From: Pseudonocardia sp. ICBG1293
GTDB taxonomy: Bacteria; Actinomycetota; Actinomycetes; Mycobacteriales; Pseudonocardiaceae
Assembly: GCF_020131355.1 (NCBI RefSeq)
Contig: NZ_JAHLEL010000038.1
Span: forward strand, 124,001-188,000
Length of the DNA: 64,000 nucleotides
Direction: 5' to 3'
The notes under the pieces are model-generated. The model did not search any database, was not told the DNA's origin, and saw only the letters and a program-made list of their open reading frames with translations. Below are positions 44,750-53,657 of the stretch, one piece after another (position 1 is the stretch's first letter; the number at the start of each line of letters is the position of its first letter). The position numbers and the translations under genes are program-made.

Positions 44750-45820
44750 TCAGCGGCGGCCTCGGCGCACGGCGTCGGCGAGGGTGCCCAGCAGGTCGTC
44801 GGTGGTGTCCCAGGACATGCAGGCGTCGGTCACCGAGCGGCCCCGGACCATGTCCGGCCCCAGCTCCTGGCGGCCCGCCTCCAGGAAGCTCTCCATCATC
44901 AGGCCGGTGACGGCGCGCTCCCCGCCCGCGATGCGCTCGGCCAGGTCCGCGACGACGGTGGCCTGCCGCACGTGGTCCTTGCCGCTGTTGCCGTGGCTGG
45001 CGTCGACCACGACGCGCTCCGGCAGCCCCGCCGCGCGCAGCCCGTCGGCGGTGGCGGTCACGTCGGCGGCGGAGTAGTTCGGCACGGCCCCACCGCGCAG
45101 GATGACATGGGTGTCCGGGTTGCCCGTGGTGGTGACCAGGCCGGCGAGCCCGTCGGCGTTGACCCCCATGAACACGTGCGACGCCGCGGCCGCGCGCATC
45201 CCGTCGATCGCCGCGCGGATGTCCCCGTCGGTGGCGTTCTTGATCCCGACCGGCATCGACAGGCCGCTGACCAGCTGGCGGTGGACCTGGCTCTCCGCGG
45301 TGCGGGCGCCGATCGAGCCCCAGGTGACCACGTCGGCGATGTACTGCGGGGTGATCGGGTCGAGGAACTCGCAGCCGACCGGCATCCCGAGCGCCGAGAT
45401 GTCGAGCAGCAGCTTGCGGGCGGTGCGCAGGCCGCGGTTCACGTCGAAGGTGCCGTCCAGGCCCGGGTCGTTGATCAGGCCCTTCCAGTCGACGGTCGTG
45501 CGTGGCTTCTCGAAGTAGGTGCGCATCACGATGCACAGCTCGCCGGACAGCTCCTCGGCGCGGGTGGCGAGGCGGCGGGCGTAGTCCAGGGCGGCGTCCG
45601 GATCGTGCACCGAGCACGGCCCGACGACGACGAGCAACCGGTCGTCGTGGCCGTCGAGGACGTCGGTGACCGCGGCGCGACCGCGGGTGACGGTGTCGGC
45701 GACCCGGGGATCGCAGGGCAGGTCGTGACGCAGCAGCGCCGGCGAGATCAGCGGGCTGATCCGCTCGATGCGACGGTCGTCGGTCGGGGCGACCTGCAGA
45801 GGGGTGGTGCTCGCACTCAT
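44750..45820 (-). CDS. aroG: 3-deoxy-7-phosphoheptulonate synthase, type I (AroF/G/H class)
   Basis: 356 residues. It condenses phosphoenolpyruvate and erythrose 4-phosphate, the first step of aromatic amino acid synthesis. Motifs: VVVGPCSVHDPDAALDYARR, MRTYFEKPRTTVDWKGLIND, GARTAESQVHRQL, VGIKNATDGD, VVDASHGNSGKD and the C-terminal RSVTDACMSW with a metal-ligand Asp. The start ATG 45820 is preceded by a leader of about 150 bases with an aromatic leader peptide and hairpins (separate entries), implying control by aromatic amino acid supply. Mycobacteria use a type II enzyme instead. Confidence 0.95.
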   Translation of the reverse strand: MSASTTPLQVAPTDDRRIERISPLISPALLRHDLPCDPRVADTVTRGRAAVTDVLDGHDDRLLVVVGPCSVHDPDAALDYARRLATRAEELSGELCIVMRTYFEKPRTTVDWKGLINDPGLDGTFDVNRGLRTARKLLLDISALGMPVGCEFLDPITPQYIADVVTWGSIGARTAESQVHRQLVSGLSMPVGIKNATDGDIRAAIDGMRAAAASHVFMGVNADGLAGLVTTTGNPDTHVILRGGAVPNYSAADVTATADGLRAAGLPERVVVDASHGNSGKDHVRQATVVADLAERIAGGERAVTGLMMESFLEAGRQELGPDMVRGRSVTDACMSWDTTDDLLGTLADAVRRGRR

Positions 45821-45860
45821 CGGAGACGATGGTCCTTACCCGGCGGACCGCCCCGGATCA

Positions 45861-45895
45861 CCTCGACCGAGCCGGTCCGACATGCCGGCTCGAGG
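45861..45895 (-). promoter_or_regulatory. Attenuator-type hairpin in aroG leader
   Basis: Minus strand: CCTCGAGCCGG, nine-base loop, CCGGCTCGGTCGAGG; 11 paired bases with a 4-base bulge, starting about 10 bases after the leader-peptide stop. A second possible stem GGTCC/GGACC nearer the ATG would hold the TAAGGA ribosome site. No U-run follows, so control may be at translation. Confidence 0.5.
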
Positions 45896-45904
45896 GGATG
45901 GAGG

Positions 45905-45973
45905 TCAGCGCGCTACGGCACCTGCCAGCCCATCCCGGGCCGGCCGGCGAAACCAGTAGTACGCGTTCAGCAC
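45905..45973 (-). CDS. Aromatic leader peptide of aroG, 22 aa
   Basis: GTG start, peptide beginning MLNAYYWFRR and ending AGAVAR, stop TGA at 45907-45905. Tyr-Tyr-Trp-Phe in a row at residues 5-8 contains all three aromatic amino acids whose pathway the downstream gene starts. TACGGT (45985-45980) ends exactly six bases before the GTG, so the transcript should begin at the leader start codon. Ribosome stalling at these codons would report aromatic aminoacyl-tRNA supply. Corynebacterium has a comparable short aromatic leader before aroF, so the principle is known; this sequence is read directly. Confidence 0.8.
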   Translation of the reverse strand: MLNAYYWFRRPARDGLAGAVAR

Positions 45974-46020
45974 GCCACGACCGTACCCCACGTCTGCGGC
46001 AGGCGTGGTACCACCGGCAC

Positions 46021-46815
46021 ATGCGGATCGCCCTCGCCCAGATCGTGTCCACCCCGGATCCGGAGGAGAACCTCGCCGAGGTGGAACGCCGCACCCGTGC
46101 CGCCGCCGACGCCGGCGCGCAGCTCGTGCTGTTCCCCGAGGCCACGATGTGCTGCTTCGGGGTCCCGCTCGGCCCGGTGGCGCAGCCGCTGGACGGACCC
46201 TGGGCCACCCGGGTCCGCGAGGTCGCCCGTACGGCCGGGATCACCGTCGTCGCGGGGATGTTCACGCCGTCCGGGGACGGCCGGGTACGCAACACGCTGC
46301 TCGCGACCGGCGGCGGCGTCGACACCCACTACGACAAGATCCACATGTTCGACGCGTTCGGGTTCGCCGAGTCCGACACCGTCGAGCCCGGCACCGAGCC
46401 GGTGGTGGTCGGCGTGGGTGACGAGCCGGTCACGGTGGGCCTGTCCACCTGCTACGACGTGCGCTTCCCCGGCCTGTACCAGCGTCTCGCCGACGACGGC
46501 GCCACCGTCCTGCTGGTGCCGGCCTCGTGGGGTGCGGGTCCGGGCAAGCGCGAGCAGTGGGAGCTGCTGGTGCGGGCCCGTGCCATGGACACCGGTTCGT
46601 TCGTCGTGGCCTGCGACCAGGCCGACCCGACGACGGTCGGCCGCGAGCACGGCAGGGCCCCGACCGGGATCGGGTACAGCCTGGTCGCCGGTCCGCGTGG
46701 TGAGATCGTCGACGCGCTCGGGGCCGAGCCCGGTCTGCTGGTGGTCGACGTGGACCCGGCCGCGGCCGCGACCGTCCGCGAGCAGATCCCGGTACTGGCG
46801 AACCGGCGGTTCTGA
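46021..46815 (+). CDS. Carbon-nitrogen hydrolase (nitrilase superfamily)
   Basis: 264 residues. The catalytic triad is visible: Glu in LVLFPEATM, Lys in HYDKIHMFDAFGF, Cys in LSTCYDVRFPGLY. This Nit1/Nit2-like branch includes deaminated glutathione amidase and omega-amidase; the exact substrate is uncertain. An initial MRIALAQIVSTPDPEENL is typical. Divergent from the aroG leader, with 47 bases between the two start codons. Confidence 0.92.
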   Translation: MRIALAQIVSTPDPEENLAEVERRTRAAADAGAQLVLFPEATMCCFGVPLGPVAQPLDGPWATRVREVARTAGITVVAGMFTPSGDGRVRNTLLATGGGVDTHYDKIHMFDAFGFAESDTVEPGTEPVVVGVGDEPVTVGLSTCYDVRFPGLYQRLADDGATVLLVPASWGAGPGKREQWELLVRARAMDTGSFVVACDQADPTTVGREHGRAPTGIGYSLVAGPRGEIVDALGAEPGLLVVDVDPAAAATVREQIPVLANRRF

Positions 46816-46894
46816 ACCGCGCCCGGCCGGTCCCGGTCCTGCGGACGCCGAGCGCGGTCCGGCCGCCCGCAGCACCGCGGCGCCCGGGGGTGGC

Positions 46895-47194
46895 TCAGCC
46901 GCCCGCGGCGCTGACGCGGTCGGAGATCTGGGCCGCGAGGTCGACGTCCTTCGCGGTCAGTCCGCCCTCGGAGTGCGTGGACAGCCGGAAGGTCAGCGTG
47001 TCGTAGCGGATGTCGATGTCCGGGTGGTGGTCGGCGGCCTCCGCGTCCTCGGCGACCCGGTCCACCACGTCGATCGCGGCCCCGAAGTCGGGCAGGGTGG
47101 CGGTGCGGACGATGGAGTCGCCGTCGCGATCCCAACCGGGCAGCTTCTGCAGCGCGTCGGCGATCTCGGCGTCGGTCAGCGTCGGGGTGGACAT
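46895..47194 (-). CDS. phhB: 4a-hydroxytetrahydrobiopterin dehydratase (PCD/DCoH)
   Basis: 99 residues, the whole family. Motifs: LQKLPGWDRDGDSIVRTATL, FGAAIDVVDRVAEDAEAADH, HHPDIDIRYDTLTFRLSTHS, where the His pair HH and the third His bind the pterin. It recycles the pterin carbinolamine; many bacterial copies lack a partner hydroxylase and may do something else. CACGAT six bases before ATG 47194 suggests a leaderless transcript. Corresponds to Rv1159A by position next to a NUDIX gene. Confidence 0.93.
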   Translation of the reverse strand: MSTPTLTDAEIADALQKLPGWDRDGDSIVRTATLPDFGAAIDVVDRVAEDAEAADHHPDIDIRYDTLTFRLSTHSEGGLTAKDVDLAAQISDRVSAAGG

Positions 47195-47277
47195 CGCCCC
47201 ATCGTGGCGCAGACGGCGCACCCCGTCGCGGTGGGAGGTGTCCGGATGGTCCCGGTCCGGGCCCCGGGCCCGAGCGC

Positions 47278-48357
47278 TCAGCCGTCGCGGCGGGTCAGGG
47301 CGAACACGGCGACACCGGCACCGGCGACCACGAACCCGGCCGCACGCGCGGTGGTCGCCCACAGGGGCGACGGGTCGACGGGCGCCGCGAGCACCCCGGC
47401 GAGGACCTCGTGCCAGTGCCCGGTCGGCAGGACCGGGGCGACCGGCTCCCACAGCACGGTCGCCAGCGGTGCGACGGTCAGCGCGGCCAGCCCGGTCGCC
47501 ACCACCCCCGCGGGTCGCCGGACCAGTGTGGACAACGCCAGGAGCAGCATCCCGAGCCCGCACAGCTGCACCGCGGCCCAGCCGGTGAGCACCAGTGCGC
47601 GGAGCAGGGTGGCGCCGGCCCCGAACGGGCCCGCGCCCAGGACGAGCCCACCGCAGACCAGGGCGACGACGACCGTCGTCGCGGCGGCGAGCAGCGAGGT
47701 GACCGCGACCGCCGCCGCCTTGAGCCCGAGCAGCCGCCCCGGCGTGACGGGGGACAGCCGCAGGGCGTCGAGGGTGCCGCGGGCCCGCTCCGCGGCGAAC
47801 GCGTCGGCCGCGACGAGTACGACGGGCATCCCCAGCGCGAACGCCGCGGGCTCGGACAGGGCGACGGTCAGGGTCCCGAGCGCGAAGGACAGCCGGCCGG
47901 TGTCGGTGCCGAGCGCGATCGTGGCGAGCAGCGGCACGAGGGCGGCCGAGACGAGGACGACCGCGGTGCGCGGTCGCAGCAGGGCGAGCTCCAGCTCGGA
48001 GCGGAGCAGCCGTCCGAACGGGGCGGAGGTGGGGCGTCGCGGGGAGCGCCCGCCCACCACCCGCGACCGGGGCCGGGCGGGGCCGGCCGGGGCGGACCGC
48101 GTCCCGGCCTGCGGCTGCGCGGACGCCGGGCCGGTCGGGGGGACCGCCCGCACGCCGGGCGTGCCCGGCGCCCCGCCGGCCGGCCCGGGCGCCCGGCCGG
48201 CGGTGGGGCCCGGTGTGGTGCGGTGCGGTGCGGTCCGGTCGGTGCCGTGTTCGACGTGGTCGTCCCACGGGCCGGCGGCCGCGGGGTGCGCGGCCCAGTC
48301 GTCGGCCCGGGAGGAGGCAGCGCCCCAGGTGTGCTCGGGACGCACCCCCGCGCTCAC
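47278..48357 (-). CDS. ABC-2 type transporter permease
   Basis: 359 residues. A Pro/Ala/Arg-rich N-terminus of about 110 residues is unusual; then six membrane helices from LRPRTAVVLVSAALVPLLAT to AGFVVAGAGVAVFAL. The cytoplasmic motif AAERARGTLDALRLSPVTPG after the second helix is the ABC-2 mark, coupling to the ATPase. GTG 48357 overlaps the ATPase stop by four bases (GTGA). It exports an unknown substrate, probably a lipid, peptide or drug. Confidence 0.88.
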   Translation of the reverse strand: MSAGVRPEHTWGAASSRADDWAAHPAAAGPWDDHVEHGTDRTAPHRTTPGPTAGRAPGPAGGAPGTPGVRAVPPTGPASAQPQAGTRSAPAGPARPRSRVVGGRSPRRPTSAPFGRLLRSELELALLRPRTAVVLVSAALVPLLATIALGTDTGRLSFALGTLTVALSEPAAFALGMPVVLVAADAFAAERARGTLDALRLSPVTPGRLLGLKAAAVAVTSLLAAATTVVVALVCGGLVLGAGPFGAGATLLRALVLTGWAAVQLCGLGMLLLALSTLVRRPAGVVATGLAALTVAPLATVLWEPVAPVLPTGHWHEVLAGVLAAPVDPSPLWATTARAAGFVVAGAGVAVFALTRRDG

Positions 48358-49349
48358 CGTCGGGCTCCGTGCCCGGCGCCCACCGGGTCCGGGTCCTCGG
48401 TGAGCCGGGCGAAGAACTCCTCCAGCCGGGCGGCGGGCCGGGTCACCCTGTGCACGGCGACGCCGGCGTGGACCAGCGTCGCGACCACGTCGGGGGCTGC
48501 GGTCCCGGCCGGGACGAACACCCGGTCCCGGGCACCGTGCTCGGCGTCGATCCCCCGGGCCAGCAGGGCCGCGACGGCGCGCTCGCCGTCCGGGGTCGTC
48601 ACGACCAGCGCCGACGGGCCGGAGTCGACGAGCTCGTCGAGCGGGCCCGCGCAGAGCAGGCGCCCGGCCTGCAGCACCGCGACGTGGCTGCAGGTCGCCT
48701 CGATCTCCCCGAGCAGGTGCGAGCTGACGACGACGGTCGCGCCCGCGGCGTTCATCTCCGCGATCAGACGGCGCACCTCGCGGGTGCCCGCCGGGTCGAG
48801 CCCGTCGGTCGGCTCGTCGAGGACGACGAGGCGCCGCCGGGTCAGCAGCGGCACGGCCAGCCCGAGGCGCCGTCGCATCCCCGAGGAGTACTCGCCGGCC
48901 CGGCGGTCGGCCGCCTCCGCGAGCCCGACCCGGCGCAGCACGGCGTCGACCGCGCCCGGGATGCGCGCCGAGTCCAGCAGCGGTTCGGCGGCCGCGGCCC
49001 GCAGCAGGTTCTGCCGGCCGGTGCGGTGCGGGTGCAGGGCCGGCGCGTCGATGAGCGCCCCGACGTGCGGCAGCACCTCCGCCGCGCGCTGCGGCAGCCG
49101 TCGCCCGAGCAGCTCGACCTCGCCGTGGGTGGGGGCGAGCAGCCCGAGCAACATCCGCATCAGCGTCGTCTTGCCCGCACCGTTGGGTCCGAGCAGCCCC
49201 AGGACCGAGCCCATCGGTACGTCGAGATCGACCCCGTCGACCGCGCGCACCGCCCCGAAATCGCGGGTCAGGCCGATGGCGCGCACGGCGGGCGGGCGGG
49301 CCGCGCAGGGCGGTCCGGCGGAGTCGTCGGGGGTGGACGTCGCGTACAC
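48354..49349 (-). CDS. ABC transporter ATP-binding protein
   Basis: 331 residues. Walker A LLGPNGAGKTTLMRML, Q-loop region, signature YSSGMRRRLGLAVPLL, Walker B RLVVLDEPTDGLDPAGT, H-loop SSHLLGEIEATC, then a C-terminal domain of about 90 residues typical of exporters (DrrA/CcmA-like). Start GTG 49349 (VYATSTPDD) has CACGCT seven bases upstream. The longer ATG 49484 adds 45 unconserved Arg-rich residues and would abut the divergent NUDIX gene. Pairs with the downstream ABC-2 permease. Confidence 0.92.
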   Translation of the reverse strand: MYATSTPDDSAGPPCAARPPAVRAIGLTRDFGAVRAVDGVDLDVPMGSVLGLLGPNGAGKTTLMRMLLGLLAPTHGEVELLGRRLPQRAAEVLPHVGALIDAPALHPHRTGRQNLLRAAAAEPLLDSARIPGAVDAVLRRVGLAEAADRRAGEYSSGMRRRLGLAVPLLTRRRLVVLDEPTDGLDPAGTREVRRLIAEMNAAGATVVVSSHLLGEIEATCSHVAVLQAGRLLCAGPLDELVDSGPSALVVTTPDGERAVAALLARGIDAEHGARDRVFVPAGTAAPDVVATLVHAGVAVHRVTRPAARLEEFFARLTEDPDPVGAGHGARR

Positions 49350-49488
49350 GGCACCCAGCGTGACCGTGCGGCGGCGCGAGCGGGCCGTTTCGGCGAGATT
49401 GGCCGCGACGGGCCCGACCCGCCGCCGTGGGAGCGTCGGCGGGCCCGCGGCCCGGCCGGTCGCGGAGCCGGCTGCGAGGATCATCGGT

Positions 49489-50064
49489 GTGCCGGTGCTG
49501 AGCCTGGACCATCATGTGGACGGACCGCCCCGACTCGTCGCGGGGGTGCTGCGGGAGTCCGGTCCCTCGGCCCGCGCGGTCGCGCGGGTGGGAGCCCGGT
49601 TCACCGCACCGGCGGCGCTGCTCGTGGCCGGGGACGAGATCCGGGTCGCGCTGCCCGGCGGGTTCCTCGCGTGCCGGACCCGGATCACCCGCGCCGGGGC
49701 CGACGGCCTGTGGTCGGAGCTGGCGGCGGGTCCGGCGGCGGTGCTGCGGCACTCGACACGGGTCACGCCCGCCGCGGGGGGCGGCGTCGAGGACGGGGAG
49801 GGCGAGCCGCACGCACTGGCCCGGGAGTGCGCCGAGGAGCTGGGCGCCCGGGTGACCGTCGGGGAACGGCTGGGCACCGACCTGCCGATCGGACGGCGCG
49901 TGCTGCGGATCCACACCGCCCGGCTCGATGCCGGGTCCCCGGAGCCCGCGGCCCGCGAGCACCGCGCGCTGCGCTGGGTGGGGCCGCGGGAGGTGGCGGC
50001 GCTGGGCTGGCTCGACGCCGACCGGGCCGTCGTCGCGGAGCTGGTGGCCCTGCTGCGCACCTGA
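49489..50064 (+). CDS. NUDIX hydrolase (MutT2-like)
   Basis: 191 residues. The C-terminal part, about 95-190, has an exact NUDIX box GGVEDGEGEPHALARECAEE followed by LG (pattern GX5EX7REUXEEXGU), and HRALRWVGPREVAALGWLDAD as in MutT-type pyrophosphatases that clean damaged nucleotides. The N-terminal 90 residues are an extra part (LDHHVDGPPRLVAGVLRESG) not seen in plain MutT. Position between phhB and typA matches mutT2 (Rv1160). GTG 49489 is preferred; GAGGAT lies seven bases upstream. Confidence 0.87.
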   Translation: MPVLSLDHHVDGPPRLVAGVLRESGPSARAVARVGARFTAPAALLVAGDEIRVALPGGFLACRTRITRAGADGLWSELAAGPAAVLRHSTRVTPAAGGGVEDGEGEPHALARECAEELGARVTVGERLGTDLPIGRRVLRIHTARLDAGSPEPAAREHRALRWVGPREVAALGWLDADRAVVAELVALLRT

Positions 50065-50142
50065 CCCGCGGTCACCCGTGCCGGAACGGCGGTCGTCGCG
50101 GATCCGGTGGAACCGATCGGGCCCGGGCGTCGTCCAAGCCGC

Positions 50143-51126
50143 ATGAACCGCAACGCCACCGCCCCCACCCCGTCCGCCGTCCGCACCGCACCGGTGGGCC
50201 CCGGGAGACGGCGCGACACCGATCCGCTCACCCGGCTCGTGGCCGGGCAGGACGGTCTGGTCACCCGCGCCCAGGCGCTCGCCCACGGCCTGTCCACCGA
50301 CCAGGTCGACCGCAGGCTCGCCGCGCGGCGGTGGACACCCGTGCACCCCCGCGTCTACCGGGACGCCGCCCACCCGCCGACCGAGCGGTCGCGGGTCCGT
50401 GCCGCCGCACTGTGGGCGGGGGAGGACGCCGTGCTGAGCGGGGCCGCGGCGGCCTGGTGGTGGGGTCTGCTGCCCGGCGCACCCGAGGTCGTCACGGTCA
50501 CCGTCCCGCGCAGGCGGGCGCCGCGGTCGCGCGCGGGGATCCTCGTCCGGCGCCGCGAGCTGGACCCGTGCGACGTCGTCGTGCGCGACGGGGTGGCCGT
50601 CGGCCGGCCCGCGGCCGCCGTGCTGGAGGCGGCCGCCGACCCGTCGGTACCGGGGGAGGCGCTGCTCGACCACGTCCTGACCACCGGCGTCCTCGACGTG
50701 GACGAGCTACTCGGGACGCACGCCCGCGCCACCGGCGCGCACGGGTCGGTGGCCGTCGGCCGGATGCTGACCGGGGCGTCGCGACGCGTCGCCGTCCGTG
50801 CCCGCCACGGGCTGCGGACGCTGCTCGTCGCACGCGGTGTGCGGGGTGCGCGGACCGACGTCGTGGTGGCCGGGGTGGTGCTGGACCTGGCGTTCCCCGC
50901 CGCCCGGCTGGTCGTCGAGGTCCACGACCCGGTCGACGCCGGAGCCGGCGCCGACGGCTGCGGACCCGCGTGGCGGCGGGCGGTGCTGCGCCGCCACGGG
51001 TGGCGCACGCTCGTCGTCGAGCCCGCGGAGCTCCGGTGCCCCGAGCAGCTCCTGGCCCGCCTGCGCGAGGCCGTCACCGGGCACCCGGCCGGTCCCGGTG
51101 GTGCCGCGGGCCGGGCCGCCGGGTGA
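50143..51126 (+). CDS. AbiEi-antitoxin-like protein with C-terminal DUF559-type domain
   Basis: 327 residues. N-terminal winged helix of the AbiEi type: RLVAGQDGLVTRAQALAHGL and the following VDRRLAARRWTPVHPRVYRD. A middle part AALWAGEDAVLSGAAAAWWW and VVTVTVPRRRAPRSRAGILV follow, and a C-terminal Vsr/DUF559-like region DVVVAGVVLDLAFPAARLVV with RRAVLRRHGWRTLVVEP. Actinobacterial genomes hold many such stand-alone proteins without the AbiEii toxin; none is seen here, so an active toxin-antitoxin role is not supported. No ribosome site at ATG 50143; start uncertain. Confidence 0.8.
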   Translation: MNRNATAPTPSAVRTAPVGPGRRRDTDPLTRLVAGQDGLVTRAQALAHGLSTDQVDRRLAARRWTPVHPRVYRDAAHPPTERSRVRAAALWAGEDAVLSGAAAAWWWGLLPGAPEVVTVTVPRRRAPRSRAGILVRRRELDPCDVVVRDGVAVGRPAAAVLEAAADPSVPGEALLDHVLTTGVLDVDELLGTHARATGAHGSVAVGRMLTGASRRVAVRARHGLRTLLVARGVRGARTDVVVAGVVLDLAFPAARLVVEVHDPVDAGAGADGCGPAWRRAVLRRHGWRTLVVEPAELRCPEQLLARLREAVTGHPAGPGGAAGRAAG

Positions 51127-51381
51127 ACGGCAGGCGAACGCCACGACGCACGGTGTCGCCGGACCACCCGGCCGACTGTGATTCCGGCCATGCCCGGCCC
51201 GGCCGCCGGTCGTCTCGGCGCAGCGTACGGAACGGGTACGAAGATCCGTCCGAGGTCCGGGCACAGCCGGGTCCGGAGCTGCCGGACTCCGCCGCCCGGC
51301 CTGCCGCGGCCCTACCGGACCGGCGGTGCGCACGCAACCCGGACCGCGACGTCCTCGCAGGTCAACGGGTCATACGTCCGT

Positions 51382-51531
51382 TCAGTAGATACGCGCGATC
51401 TTGATCGCCCGGTCCAGTGCCTTACCGCTCAGATCGTCCGCACCCGCCTTGCGCAGGCGTAGCGCGACCACCGGACAGCTCTTGCACCGCTTCGGCTTGG
51501 ACCGACAGCACTTCTTCTTGACCTTGCCCAT
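51382..51531 (-). CDS. Conserved-type Cys-rich basic protein, 49 aa
   Basis: Begins MGKVKKKCCRSKPKRCKSCP and ends GKALDRAIKIARIY. Four cysteines (CC, six residues, C, two residues, C) sit in a strongly basic stretch, suggesting a zinc or Fe-S knuckle that may touch RNA; the rest is helical. Too short for usual gene callers, but the composition, a TAGCCT box nine bases before the ATG, and an iron-box-like site over that promoter support a real gene. I believe small proteins of this type are widespread near typA in actinobacteria, from memory. Function unknown. Confidence 0.75.
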   Translation of the reverse strand: MGKVKKKCCRSKPKRCKSCPVVALRLRKAGADDLSGKALDRAIKIARIY

Positions 51532-51533
51532 GA

Positions 51534-51552
51534 TGAGGTCAGGCTAACCTGC
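51534..51552. promoter_or_regulatory. Iron-box-like operator between the 49-aa gene and typA
   Basis: TGAGGTCAGGCTAACCTGC matches TTAGGTTAGGCTAACCTAA at 15 of 19 positions. It covers the TAGCCT -10 of the minus-strand microprotein gene and ends 32 bases before the typA -10. Confidence 0.5.
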
Positions 51553-51595
51553 GCCCGGGGCGTGGTGAAGGACTTGCAGCGGATACCGTTGGGGT

Positions 51596-53551
<1,956 letters not shown>

Positions 53552-53603
53552 CCCGTACGGCCCGTGCGCTGCGGTGTTGCGTATCGGTGAGCAGAGCGGA
53601 GAC

Positions 53604-53628
53604 GCCCGCCGGACCCCGTCCGGCGGGC
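53604..53628. terminator. Terminator between typA and lpqW
   Basis: 11-bp perfect stem GCCCGCCGGAC / GTCCGGCGGGC with a CCC loop, 52 bases after the typA stop. Confidence 0.7.
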
Positions 53629-53657
53629 ATGCCCGCCCCGGTGGGGATACTGCGGAC

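Noticed and set aside
50143..51126. Active type IV toxin-antitoxin system
   Set aside because: Only an AbiEi-like N-terminus is present; no AbiEii nucleotidyltransferase toxin is adjacent.
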